A DNA stretch of 64,000 nucleotides. It comes from Psychrobacillus glaciei. Lineage in GTDB: Bacteria > Bacillota > Bacilli > Bacillales_A > Planococcaceae. Below the pieces are notes generated by a model. It ran no database searches and was not told the DNA's origin. It saw nothing but the letters and a program-made list of their open reading frames with translations. Positions 7,399-15,687 of the stretch are shown piece by piece; positions within the stretch are counted from its first letter, which is position 1; each line of letters begins with the position of its first letter. The stretch is from assembly GCF_008973485.1 (NCBI RefSeq), contig NZ_CP031223.1:4054001-4118000 (forward strand). The letters run 5' to 3'. A program made the position numbers and the translations under genes.

Positions 7399-7864
7399 GT
7401 AACTCTCTCCTTCCCAAAAATTAATTTACTCTTCTTCTATTCTTTAACAGGGTCCTCGTATTCCTTCCTAAACCCGTTAGTTTAAGTGCAATATTTCGCA
7501 AATACACTCCGTAATTAGAATAAATATTCAATTTTACTTGATATTCTTCCTCCGTAAAATGGCATGATTGTTGAAGGCAAGTTAAACAACACTCTTCAAC
7601 TAACCTGCCACGTTAGTTTAAGTGAACTACTTCACAATCTTTTTTGACTACATCTATATATTACCACATTATTATTCAATTACCTTGAATTGTCAGTAAA
7701 TTTAGATGAACGTAAAAAAGCACGACCCTATAAAAACTTGGGTCGTGCTTTAAATTAAATTTTTCTATTGAAAGTGTCAGTTCCCGACTTTTTTGTCATT
7801 CAACATCAAATTAAATTTATTTATTGAACATGTCAGTACCCGACTTTGTTGTCATTCAACAAAA
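7399..7864. other. Non-coding right part of Y: repeats, terminator, right end
   Basis: No gene is supported here. A perfect 12-bp stem, AAAGCACGACCC (7717-7728) with GGGTCGTGCTTT (7740-7751), forms a terminator. Two copies of the X/Y right-end unit follow (7779-7808 and 7832-7861), both with GTCAGT(T/A)CCCGACTTT. Element Z begins three bases after the end of Y. Confidence 0.6.
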
Positions 7865-8010
7865 TGTTGGTTTGGAATAAAGTTTGATTAAAAAGATGCT
7901 TTAAACATTGATTTTATAATAGAAGAACAAATTCCGTTTTGTAAAAAAGATTGATCAAAATACTAGTTCATCTTATTTCTTTGAGATACTATTTTGTAAA
8001 AAAGATTGAT
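7865..8010. repeat. Left end of Z: three spaced TnsB-site-like repeats
   Basis: Copies: TTTGGAATAAAGTTTGAT (7871-7888), TTTTGTAAAAAAGATTGAT (7937-7955) and the same 19 bases at 7992-8010. Tn7 also has three spaced TnsB sites in a left end of about 150 bp. The stop codon of the first cargo gene lies only about 20 bp inside. Confidence 0.85.
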
Positions 8011-8031
8011 TATTTCATTTTATAAATGCAA

Positions 8032-9072
8032 CTAACAAATTAGAATATATTCAACATCAACAATTTTACCTTCCTCAACATCTTCAGTTACTTCATTCCA
8101 AAGTTCTTCGTATCTATTAAAGGATATCCAAAGTTCATCTATATACTGTGGTTTTTCTATATTCTTAATTACATCAATAATAGCCGATTCTTCATAATTA
8201 CTTTCATTAGTAATTAATAATATTCGCTTATATTCATTAGACATATAATTTCGGAATTTTTTTTCACATTCACTAAAATAGGAATTTATTCTAGTTAATA
8301 GCGCTGCTTTAGGAGGAATGAAAATATCTTGTATAGTGGACTGTTCAAAATATTCTATCGCAAATGAACTAGTCTTATTTGACTTTCCAAAAACAAATTT
8401 TATTTTATCGATACTAAATTCTTCTATAAATCTACTTTGTTCAAAATTTCCTTCAAGATAAATGATAATGTTACGAATAATATGATTTACACAACGACCT
8501 ACTATCTTATTTTTTAAAGCTTCTTCACTCCCCCCTTTGTAGGAGAGAAAATTCTCTGGAACTGAACCTAACTTATATTTTTTTTCATTAAAAGAATTAA
8601 TAGATATAGCTAATAATAAACCATTTTAAAAAAAATTTGTTTGCTCTGGCGTTATCTCTATACGCAATTCCTCTAGAGTTTTAAGAACTTTTTCTACAAC
8701 AAGTTCTCCAATACCATTTAAAAAGCTTTCTATAAAATAGTACATCCTTTTTCTTTCTTTATTATCTTTCTTAATTGATTCATAATATAAAGTGTGGAGA
8801 GATTTCACCTCAATCACTATTTTTTCCTCACTATTAACTCTATTGATTAGAATTGCTTCGGGTTCAGGATTTGCCTTTTTTTCAAACTTAGAATCGACAT
8901 CGCAACACTTTTCTAGAGTATAATCATTATATTTTTTAAAAGTGAAATCACTAATTCCCTTAGTATATTCACATCTTCGAAAACAATCATTATTATATAT
9001 ATTTGATTTACCCTTGTAATATTTATTGTCTTTATCCATCTCATTGCAAGGAAATTCAAATTCATGTATCAT
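8032..9072 (-). pseudogene. PD-(D/E)XK-like cargo gene split by one in-frame stop
   Basis: The first part (9072 to 8626) encodes 148 residues ending PEQTNFF, then TAA at 8626-8628. The same frame continues open for 198 more codons (NGLLLAISINSFNEKKYKLG... to VEYILIC) until TAA at 8032. A single nonsense codon therefore divides a gene of about 346 residues. At about residues 70-90 the pattern PEPEAILINRV then KIVIEVKS resembles the PD-(D/E)XK nuclease core. The stop lies at the end of a run of eight T, but the frame does not change, so this is a substitution, readthrough or recoding, not a slip. An ATG at 8244 could start a 70-residue product. Function unknown. Confidence 0.7.
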
Positions 9073-9141
9073 TAAAATTCTCCTCTAAAAATATTGGATT
9101 AAAATTATTAAATACAAAAATAAACAAACTAATCTTCATAT

Positions 9142-10179
9142 TTAAATGTTTTTTAAATATGGAAATTTAGAATGAGCGTATTCTAAGAAGAATTGATATT
9201 CAAATATTTTAGGGTCTCCAATTCCTCTACTAAGAATGGCCTCACTGTATTTTAAACAAAAACTATTAAATTCATTGGTGTCATTAGGAATTATTCTAAA
9301 TAAGTCATTATATATATTTGCAGTAGGTTCCTTCTTAAACTTTATACTATTAGGATTTTTACAAAAAAGATTAAAATAAGAATTCAAATTCCAAGATTCA
9401 ATTTCACTATTTAAATTTATATGCCCATCTAATATATTTGTAAGTAAAACGACATCCACTTTATTATATGAGTTCGAATCAAAGAATGTGTTATTAGTAA
9501 ATAATCCTGAAAATTCATTATAAAGATATCCCCAATAATCAAAAAATCTAGAGAAATCTATAGAAATAACGAGTATATTTATACTATTTTCGTTTGATGC
9601 AACAAATTTTTGCTGCCCCGATTTTAAATAATCTACTAGCTTATTATCTTCTAATTTTTTATAATTTATGTTTTCATACTCATATAAAGGACTTTGAACC
9701 ATTTTTGAGAAAATATCTTGATTGAGGTCACATAGAAGATCATGCATATCTTTTTTATTTGTAAACCTGTATGATGTATTAACATTTAAATGCCTAACAT
9801 TATATTCTGTTATCTTTGGACATTTAATTTCAAAGTTAAATATCCTGTTTTCCTTGATAACTTGTAAATCAATATCAAAATTATTTTGTTGATTTAATTT
9901 CTTTTCTAGATTGTATTTATATCCTTTATCTGAAACATGGTTCCAAAAAACAATTTCGGAAACCCCTTGAAAATAAACATCCTTATCAAATTTTTTATTT
10001 AGTTGTATCTTTTCAAAAAAAGAGTTTAATTTACTGTAGTTATTTACAATTTCCTTTTGATATAAGTTTCTTAAAACATTTAAAAACTCTTCTTTATATT
10101 GTTTGTTTAATTTCAAGCTATGTTGGGGCAAATTAAATAACGCTTTATCTACTTTATTTAGTAAATTTTCAAATTCCAT
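9142..10179 (-). CDS. Putative PD-(D/E)XK-fold protein of Z cargo
   Basis: 345 residues, AT-rich. At about residues 70-115, VSEIVFWNHV supplies a conserved Glu, NNFDIDLQV an Asp, and FNFEIKCP an ExK motif: the order E...D...ExK of PD-(D/E)XK nucleases. The rest contains no recognised motif. It lies 70 bp from the split gene on the same strand, and the two probably form an operon. A DNA- or RNA-cleaving effector is a reasonable inference from fold and context, but I cannot name the family. It could also be the specificity or partner subunit of the split gene product. Confidence 0.55.
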   Translation of the reverse strand: MEFENLLNKVDKALFNLPQHSLKLNKQYKEEFLNVLRNLYQKEIVNNYSKLNSFFEKIQLNKKFDKDVYFQGVSEIVFWNHVSDKGYKYNLEKKLNQQNNFDIDLQVIKENRIFNFEIKCPKITEYNVRHLNVNTSYRFTNKKDMHDLLCDLNQDIFSKMVQSPLYEYENINYKKLEDNKLVDYLKSGQQKFVASNENSINILVISIDFSRFFDYWGYLYNEFSGLFTNNTFFDSNSYNKVDVVLLTNILDGHINLNSEIESWNLNSYFNLFCKNPNSIKFKKEPTANIYNDLFRIIPNDTNEFNSFCLKYSEAILSRGIGDPKIFEYQFFLEYAHSKFPYLKNI

Positions 10180-10627
10180 GTCGTATTCCTTTTCTCCATT
10201 CTTCAGATTTTTTATATTTTAAACATGATTTCCACATTTCTCATCTACATATCATTAGAATATTTTCCTGAGAATTTTTCAATTTTAGAATAGATATCAT
10301 CAAGTAAATTCCACCCCTTTAAAAAGTATCCATTTAACGTCTATTCTAACTGATATTCAATAAAGGGCATAAATACATTGCCAGATTGACTTTACCATTC
10401 CCCAATTTTAAATTACTGCGTTGTTTATTAGGAGATTGTATAATTTATCTGGAAAACAAACAATAGACTCTAATAGAGACGGATTATATTTTGACAACTT
10501 ATTTCCACCTTTCTTTGTCTAAAAAATAAAAAAGAATCTTTTTTAAAAAGTAAATAAAAATAGTGTCAGAACCATGGTTAATAATGGATCAAACACTACT
10601 TCTTCTTAATAACAATGTAATATGTAA
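10180..10627. other. Cargo intergenic region
   Basis: No gene is supported. The region is very AT-rich; AAAAAAGAATCTTTTTT at about 10530 could be a weak terminator of the upstream DUF2290-like/helicase pair. The 345-residue cargo gene probably has its own promoter here. Confidence 0.4.
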
Positions 10628-11377
10628 TTAAATCTTAAATAAATAATGCATCTCTTCAAGTTCTGTTACAACCGAATTAAACTTTGTTAACATTGGATAA
10701 TTTGATTCTTTCGATAACATCAATGACTTGAATCTAGTTAAATCCGCTAAATCATCAGAACGAATTTTTTTCCAATCATCAATATATGATGAGAATAACA
10801 CTAAATCCATAAAATCAGACAATAAAGGCAATTTATTAATAGCTATTCGGAAATTATCATTCAATCCTATGTGTATATGACATCTCGGGTGAGTTAATTC
10901 GGTAAAATCTTTATCCGCGTCTGAAAAATCCAATCTTATATAATTAGAGCGATAGGTAAAATCCTTTTCGACATCCTGTACTAACTCATACCAAAGTTCC
11001 ACTTGTTCATTCAAGTCAATATCACTTGTAAGTGCATCTAATAGTTCAGAGTCATATAACCCTGGATTAGGATAATAATTTAAATTTGCCTTAGTTACAT
11101 ACTGCTTTCTGCTTCCAGGGTCCTGCTTAAAAATATAATTTATTTGAACCATACTATGATCATTTAACAAAAATAAATATTCACCATTATTATAAAATCT
11201 TAAAAAATTTGTCACATATGTTTTTGTTTTATCCATTTTTGATTCTATCATTTTACTTGAGATTTTATCGAACTTACAATTTTTAGTGGTGAAAGTAGGA
11301 TTTATTATTAAATTTTGATTCATTAGGTTAGCAATGGTTTTTTCAATGTCAGTTTGTATTATATCATATACACTCAT
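10628..11377 (-). CDS. DUF2290-like protein, partner of the helicase
   Basis: 249 residues, no membrane segment. The central stretch YIRLDFSDADKDFTELTHPRCHIHIGL (residues about 145-170, quoted only to show the R-x-D-x(n)-HP-x-x-H-x-H-x-G pattern) resembles DUF2290 proteins, which carry an R(Y/L)D...HPxSHxHIG core. Assignment is from memory of the pattern. The start overlaps the helicase stop by 4 bp (ATGA), so the two are translationally coupled and likely act together. The His/Asp-rich core could bind metal. No catalytic function is established to my knowledge. Confidence 0.5.
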   Translation of the reverse strand: MSVYDIIQTDIEKTIANLMNQNLIINPTFTTKNCKFDKISSKMIESKMDKTKTYVTNFLRFYNNGEYLFLLNDHSMVQINYIFKQDPGSRKQYVTKANLNYYPNPGLYDSELLDALTSDIDLNEQVELWYELVQDVEKDFTYRSNYIRLDFSDADKDFTELTHPRCHIHIGLNDNFRIAINKLPLLSDFMDLVLFSSYIDDWKKIRSDDLADLTRFKSLMLSKESNYPMLTKFNSVVTELEEMHYLFKI

Positions 11378-13548
11378 TCTTTAGATTTCCCCCTAAGAAT
11401 AAGATTTTCTAACTTTTTCAATGTTTCTTCATCCATAAACATTTCTAACTCCGACACATCGGATTGTCCCAATATATCAGCAAGTTGATCAGCTTGATTT
11501 TGTAATTTCTCTGAACGTTCACCATCTAAAGTGAGTAAGTTTAATTTTTCTATCGATTTAAAATCTTCTTCTGTTGGGAAATCAAATTTGTAATACCCAT
11601 CTTGGATATCTTTCCACATCTTCTTAACTTCTTCTTGAAATAAATTAAATACATCCTTTTGTCCCGATAGATATAACCAACCTTTTGCTCTTGTCATAGC
11701 AACGAATAGCATATTTCTAAAGGTACGTTTTTCATATAAACTGTTTGCTAAATAAATTTTCTCACAACCTAACACAAAAACTATTGGAACTTCGTTTCCT
11801 TTTGCCCTTCTAACAGTTGTTAACGTAACATGGTTCTCTCGCATGAAGTCCTTAGCACCTTCAACCAAACCAGGCATTACACTTAATATATTGTTACTAT
11901 ATAAATAATTTTGGAGGGTTGCTAAACGCTTTTTACTATCTCTTTGTAAATCAACAACCATTATATCCTCAGGTTTGACTAATTCATTATAAATTAAATG
12001 ATTTATATGTTTGGCGGTTACTTCAAGTTCTTCACTTGTGCTAACTGCTGCATATTTGTTTACAATAGGTAGGGACTTAAATTCTTGATCAATTTTATTT
12101 GGACTATTTTCAGTGGGACGAGTTATAATCGTTTCTTCACCGAACTCTAAACCTTTTTCTACAAAGAACCCTAGTGACTCCCAAGTCGATTTTTCTTTTA
12201 TTATTTGAACAAAATCATTTTTAGAGTACATTCCAAATCCGAAAGCTAGGGCAGACATTAGTACGTCCTTATGATTTCTATAAGATTTCTTTAAAATATA
12301 ATCATTCGATGGTAACAATGGAACCTTTAAAGAACCATCATTATTTACACCAAATAATTCTTTTGGTTCAGGTATTTTTGTGGAGTTAATAGTTTGTAAA
12401 TCATCATAAGCCCAAATAATGTTCTTCGGCGGTTTAGTGACTTTTTCTAATAATTTAAAAAAGCTTACAGGCATATCTTGCGCTTCATCCACTAAAATAT
12501 AATCATACTCTTGTTTAAGATTATTAGTTAATAAGCGGTTACAAGCTTCCTCAAACTTATCTGGATATCCATACAAATCTCTAACAGTTAGAGGTTTAAT
12601 TCCGTTAGATAAGCAAATGTTATAGTATACTCCTGGACCTGAGTATTTTCCTCCCCAAGCATGAATTATCTCTAACTTATCAGGATTAATCTTTTCACCT
12701 GTTAATTTTGAATAGTATTTATTCACCAACTTTGTAACTTGATTATATAAACTCTGTGTTGAAAATGCATAAATAATTTTTGCATCTTTATATTTTCTAT
12801 GCAGTCTCGCTGCCTTAATTGAAAGGATAACTGTTTTACCACTTCCTGCTAACCCTCTAATTCTTTGCGCTCCTTCTGTAATAGTCATACTTGCATCCAA
12901 TTGATCCTCATCAAATAGACTAATCTGCTGGTTGTTGTACGCTATCGCATCTCTGACGTTAGAAATTGGAGTATCAACTATATATTCTGTTTCTTTAGTA
13001 AGTATGTTAGATTTTTGTATTACACTTAACATCTTTGACCAATCTTCATTGTCTATATTGACTTCTGGAATATCCTTTAAAAGTTTATAGCCATTGAAGT
13101 CTTCAAACAACAAAGTAACATTCTGCCTTTTTAAGTTAACACTAATGGTTTCACTACTTATTAATGGAAATAATACATACTTATGGATCTTAATATCTTC
13201 ATAAATTTCATTTGAAGGCATTTTAATATCATTATCTAATTTAAAACAATAGTCTTGAAAGTCTAAGATTTTATTTTTTGTTTTATTTCCTTTAATTATC
13301 CAAAATTTATCATTAATCTCTGTTAAAAGCTCAGAAGTATAATCATAGTATATAAAAACAAAAATACCATATTTTTTTGAGCACACTGTAAATGTAGGTA
13401 AGATATCAGTAGGGGTAGCATAGTCAGGTTCTTTATAGTAAAGAATTGCCTCACTCTCATCTTTAAAAACTTCATCTAAATAATTTTTGATTTTCCTTGC
13501 TAATCTGTCCCCTTGGAAGGAAACTAGATCATAAATTTTCTCTTGCAT
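11374..13548 (-). CDS. Superfamily 1 (UvrD/Rep-like) helicase of Z cargo
   Basis: 724 residues. Walker A GLAGSGKT (about 232), Walker B/motif II LVDEAQD (about 354), a motif III-like IIWAYDDLQTI, motif V TTVRRAKGNEVPIVFV (about 590) and motif VI MLFVAMTRAKGWLYLSG (about 635) identify a UvrD-type helicase or nucleic-acid translocase. The first 200 residues are unlike UvrD and may be a degenerate nuclease-related (NERD-like) domain; no ExK is seen. It heads a two-gene operon with the DUF2290-like gene. Such helicase-plus-partner pairs are common in defence islands, so an anti-phage role is a fair inference. Confidence 0.8.
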   Translation of the reverse strand: MQEKIYDLVSFQGDRLARKIKNYLDEVFKDESEAILYYKEPDYATPTDILPTFTVCSKKYGIFVFIYYDYTSELLTEINDKFWIIKGNKTKNKILDFQDYCFKLDNDIKMPSNEIYEDIKIHKYVLFPLISSETISVNLKRQNVTLLFEDFNGYKLLKDIPEVNIDNEDWSKMLSVIQKSNILTKETEYIVDTPISNVRDAIAYNNQQISLFDEDQLDASMTITEGAQRIRGLAGSGKTVILSIKAARLHRKYKDAKIIYAFSTQSLYNQVTKLVNKYYSKLTGEKINPDKLEIIHAWGGKYSGPGVYYNICLSNGIKPLTVRDLYGYPDKFEEACNRLLTNNLKQEYDYILVDEAQDMPVSFFKLLEKVTKPPKNIIWAYDDLQTINSTKIPEPKELFGVNNDGSLKVPLLPSNDYILKKSYRNHKDVLMSALAFGFGMYSKNDFVQIIKEKSTWESLGFFVEKGLEFGEETIITRPTENSPNKIDQEFKSLPIVNKYAAVSTSEELEVTAKHINHLIYNELVKPEDIMVVDLQRDSKKRLATLQNYLYSNNILSVMPGLVEGAKDFMRENHVTLTTVRRAKGNEVPIVFVLGCEKIYLANSLYEKRTFRNMLFVAMTRAKGWLYLSGQKDVFNLFQEEVKKMWKDIQDGYYKFDFPTEEDFKSIEKLNLLTLDGERSEKLQNQADQLADILGQSDVSELEMFMDEETLKKLENLILRGKSKE

Positions 13549-13771
13549 AGTGCACCTCTTCTCAATTTTTACCTTCGTTACTTAATTAAACTATACATTA
13601 CTAGTTAAATAAATATTAAAATACTCCCCCGATCTGAAATTTTATTTGCTCAAGCGATCAAAATCCTAATCTTCTAATACTTCCTTCTTTACACATTTAG
13701 CTTTCAGGTCTCAAAAGGATGGCTAATCTAATTTTAGTAAATTTACTGGATTAATAAATTTAACAAGTCGT

Positions 13772-15670
13772 TTACTTAATATGCTTCATTTCAAGTTTAG
13801 CCTGTATATACTCTTCTAATTTTAACTTTATTTCGTTAAAATGATGTAATTTAACTGCGCCCATTTTTTGTACTTTCCAAAGAGCGATTGGTTCATCGTC
13901 TTCTAATAATTGGTCTATAACATTAAAACATCGTCTAATTTGAAAATCTTGCACAGACTCATTTATTTCATTTAATAACCGGTTTGTGTGAGGCAATTTT
14001 ATTACACGCGTCTTCTCTATATTATCTAGAATATTCAACCTCCTGCCAATAGTTGAACGCGTAATTCTCACTGGCTTGTCTAGTTCTAATAATTCTTTGT
14101 GGAGGGCCTGTATTTTCTCGTAGTATTCTTGATCCCGCATATTCCAATCAACTGTTTGCACTTGTACTTTTTTTCGCTTTTTTGGCATGTTAGCATTAAA
14201 CCATTCTTTATCATTTAAAGATAAAAAACTATATTTTTTTTTAAATCGTCCTTTTAATTCCGTTCTACTGTAACTAGGAAATCGGTTCGTAGCTTCAAGA
14301 AGTTCTACACGATATTTAGCTATTAATATTTCTTTATTTGCACAGTTATTACTTTTCATTTTTTGGCGATATTTCAAATGCTTTATAACCGTTACCGAAG
14401 AAGTCTCTAACTGTTTCGCTATTTTTTTTGCACTTAAACCTTTCTTGTTCAAATCCTGTACTTGTGCTATCCAGGCATCCCCATAGTCTTTTATGTAATT
14501 TATTCGATATCTATCGTCAACTATTATGTCCGGCCCCTTCCGAACATAAACATAACCACATGAACATGAAAATTCACCTACTGGATTTTTACTATAATAA
14601 TCTCTTTTTATACGCATATCATTAACAACATTTTGTTTATAATGAATGGAAGCCTTATTTAAACACGGCCATGGTCCTGAACCAAATGGACCTTGATCTG
14701 GTTTAACTAAAAAAAATGATTCAATATCATGATCCAAAAAATAAATCATTAGTAAATGTCTGAATGGATGTACATGACGATTTATATTGCGTGTTATTAT
14801 TCTCAACCAATTATTTGTATCTTTTATATCAAGTGAACACTCATATTTTTCTAAAAACCCGTTTGGGAATTTCAACTCAAAAGCTTCGTATAACTCTTTT
14901 TTTCTTACTTTATTTTCAAGTGTTAATAAATTTCGTTCTCTAAAGAGAGTTCTATATCTAAGTTCAATAATTTCTCTAGAGAATTTATTGATTGGAATTT
15001 GTAATAAATGATATGCCATTTTTGCTAATTTAACTTGAAGAATACCTATTTCGTTTTGTTCTTCTTTTGAAGGTGAAAGTGAAACAAGATCCATTTTTCT
15101 TTTATCAAATCTAATATATTCATATTTACTTTCTAACCTAGGGTTTAAAATATATTTTTTTAATTTCAATCCATGATGTGCACAATATTCTATTCCTTGA
15201 AGTTGATGTTCACGATGAATAAATGGTTCACCATATTTCTCGATATCTTCATTTGCGCACTGCGAGCAATAATACAAACCATTCTTTCGACAAATTCCTC
15301 CTGCTACCATTCCTAATCTAGAATAAAGTCCTGATCCCTTTCCTTTTACATCATTTATCACCTCTTGCTGTCTCTTACTTGAAATAAAAGGGGAATAATA
15401 GGAATAAATTGTATGATCAGCAAGTATACTTTCAACCGAGTAATTTTCACCTATGTTTTGAACTAAAGTAGAAAATCTACTCCCTACTTCTATACTTGAA
15501 GTAACTGAACGCGATAGAAATAACTCTTCTAAAGTGTCTTTAATGTCAATATTACCGCTATAAAAATGATAACGCGCAATTGAAGAATAAAGTAATTCAT
15601 CCTTATAAGGATCAGTAAAGAAAGATAATATTTTAATCGATCTCCTAACGATATTTGAAATTAAATTCAT
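13772..15670 (-). CDS. tnsD: TnsD/TniQ-family target selector, second copy
   Basis: 632 residues. The N-terminal TniQ domain (FFTDPYKDELLYSSIARYHF at about 16-35) is followed by a zinc-finger-like CRKNGLYYCSQC and, about 30 residues on, YCAHH. A helix-turn-helix-like segment LSAKKIAKQLETSSVTVIKH lies at about 400-420. It aligns over its whole length with the neighbouring TnsD (15688-17514), clearly a diverged duplicate. It starts 18 bp after that gene's stop, in the same operon. TnsD proteins recognise the attachment site (glmS in Tn7). One copy would suffice, so this one may recognise a second site or have become redundant. Confidence 0.85.
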   Translation of the reverse strand: MNLISNIVRRSIKILSFFTDPYKDELLYSSIARYHFYSGNIDIKDTLEELFLSRSVTSSIEVGSRFSTLVQNIGENYSVESILADHTIYSYYSPFISSKRQQEVINDVKGKGSGLYSRLGMVAGGICRKNGLYYCSQCANEDIEKYGEPFIHREHQLQGIEYCAHHGLKLKKYILNPRLESKYEYIRFDKRKMDLVSLSPSKEEQNEIGILQVKLAKMAYHLLQIPINKFSREIIELRYRTLFRERNLLTLENKVRKKELYEAFELKFPNGFLEKYECSLDIKDTNNWLRIITRNINRHVHPFRHLLMIYFLDHDIESFFLVKPDQGPFGSGPWPCLNKASIHYKQNVVNDMRIKRDYYSKNPVGEFSCSCGYVYVRKGPDIIVDDRYRINYIKDYGDAWIAQVQDLNKKGLSAKKIAKQLETSSVTVIKHLKYRQKMKSNNCANKEILIAKYRVELLEATNRFPSYSRTELKGRFKKKYSFLSLNDKEWFNANMPKKRKKVQVQTVDWNMRDQEYYEKIQALHKELLELDKPVRITRSTIGRRLNILDNIEKTRVIKLPHTNRLLNEINESVQDFQIRRCFNVIDQLLEDDEPIALWKVQKMGAVKLHHFNEIKLKLEEYIQAKLEMKHIK

Positions 15671-15687
15671 TTCCCCAGATTTTTCAA

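Larger units (their letters stand above)
3525..7861. mobile_element. Element Y: transposase-less Tn7-like element, interrupted by an IS21-family element
   Basis: The left end at 3525 reads TGTTCAGTTACAACTAAG then TCGGGTACT. Two further copies of the core follow at 3604-3619 and 3633-3655, as in a multi-site Tn7 left end. The right end has copies at 7779-7808 and 7832-7861, ending inverted TGTTGAATGACAAC. Element X has the same ends. If the left boundary is placed one base later (3526), the flanks are AAATT on both sides once element Z is removed. Without the 2.5-kb IS, Y is about 1.8 kb and holds a broken lipoprotein gene and an acetyltransferase. No transposase of its own is visible, so trans-mobilisation is inferred. 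Confidence 0.65.

Noticed and set aside
8610-8640. Frameshift in the T run of the split cargo gene
   Set aside because: The downstream open part is in the same frame as the upstream part (start-to-stop distance divisible by three), so only a stop codon intervenes.
13772-15670. Second TnsD-like gene as TnsE
   Set aside because: It has a clear N-terminal TniQ domain and full-length similarity to the neighbouring TnsD; TnsE is unrelated.
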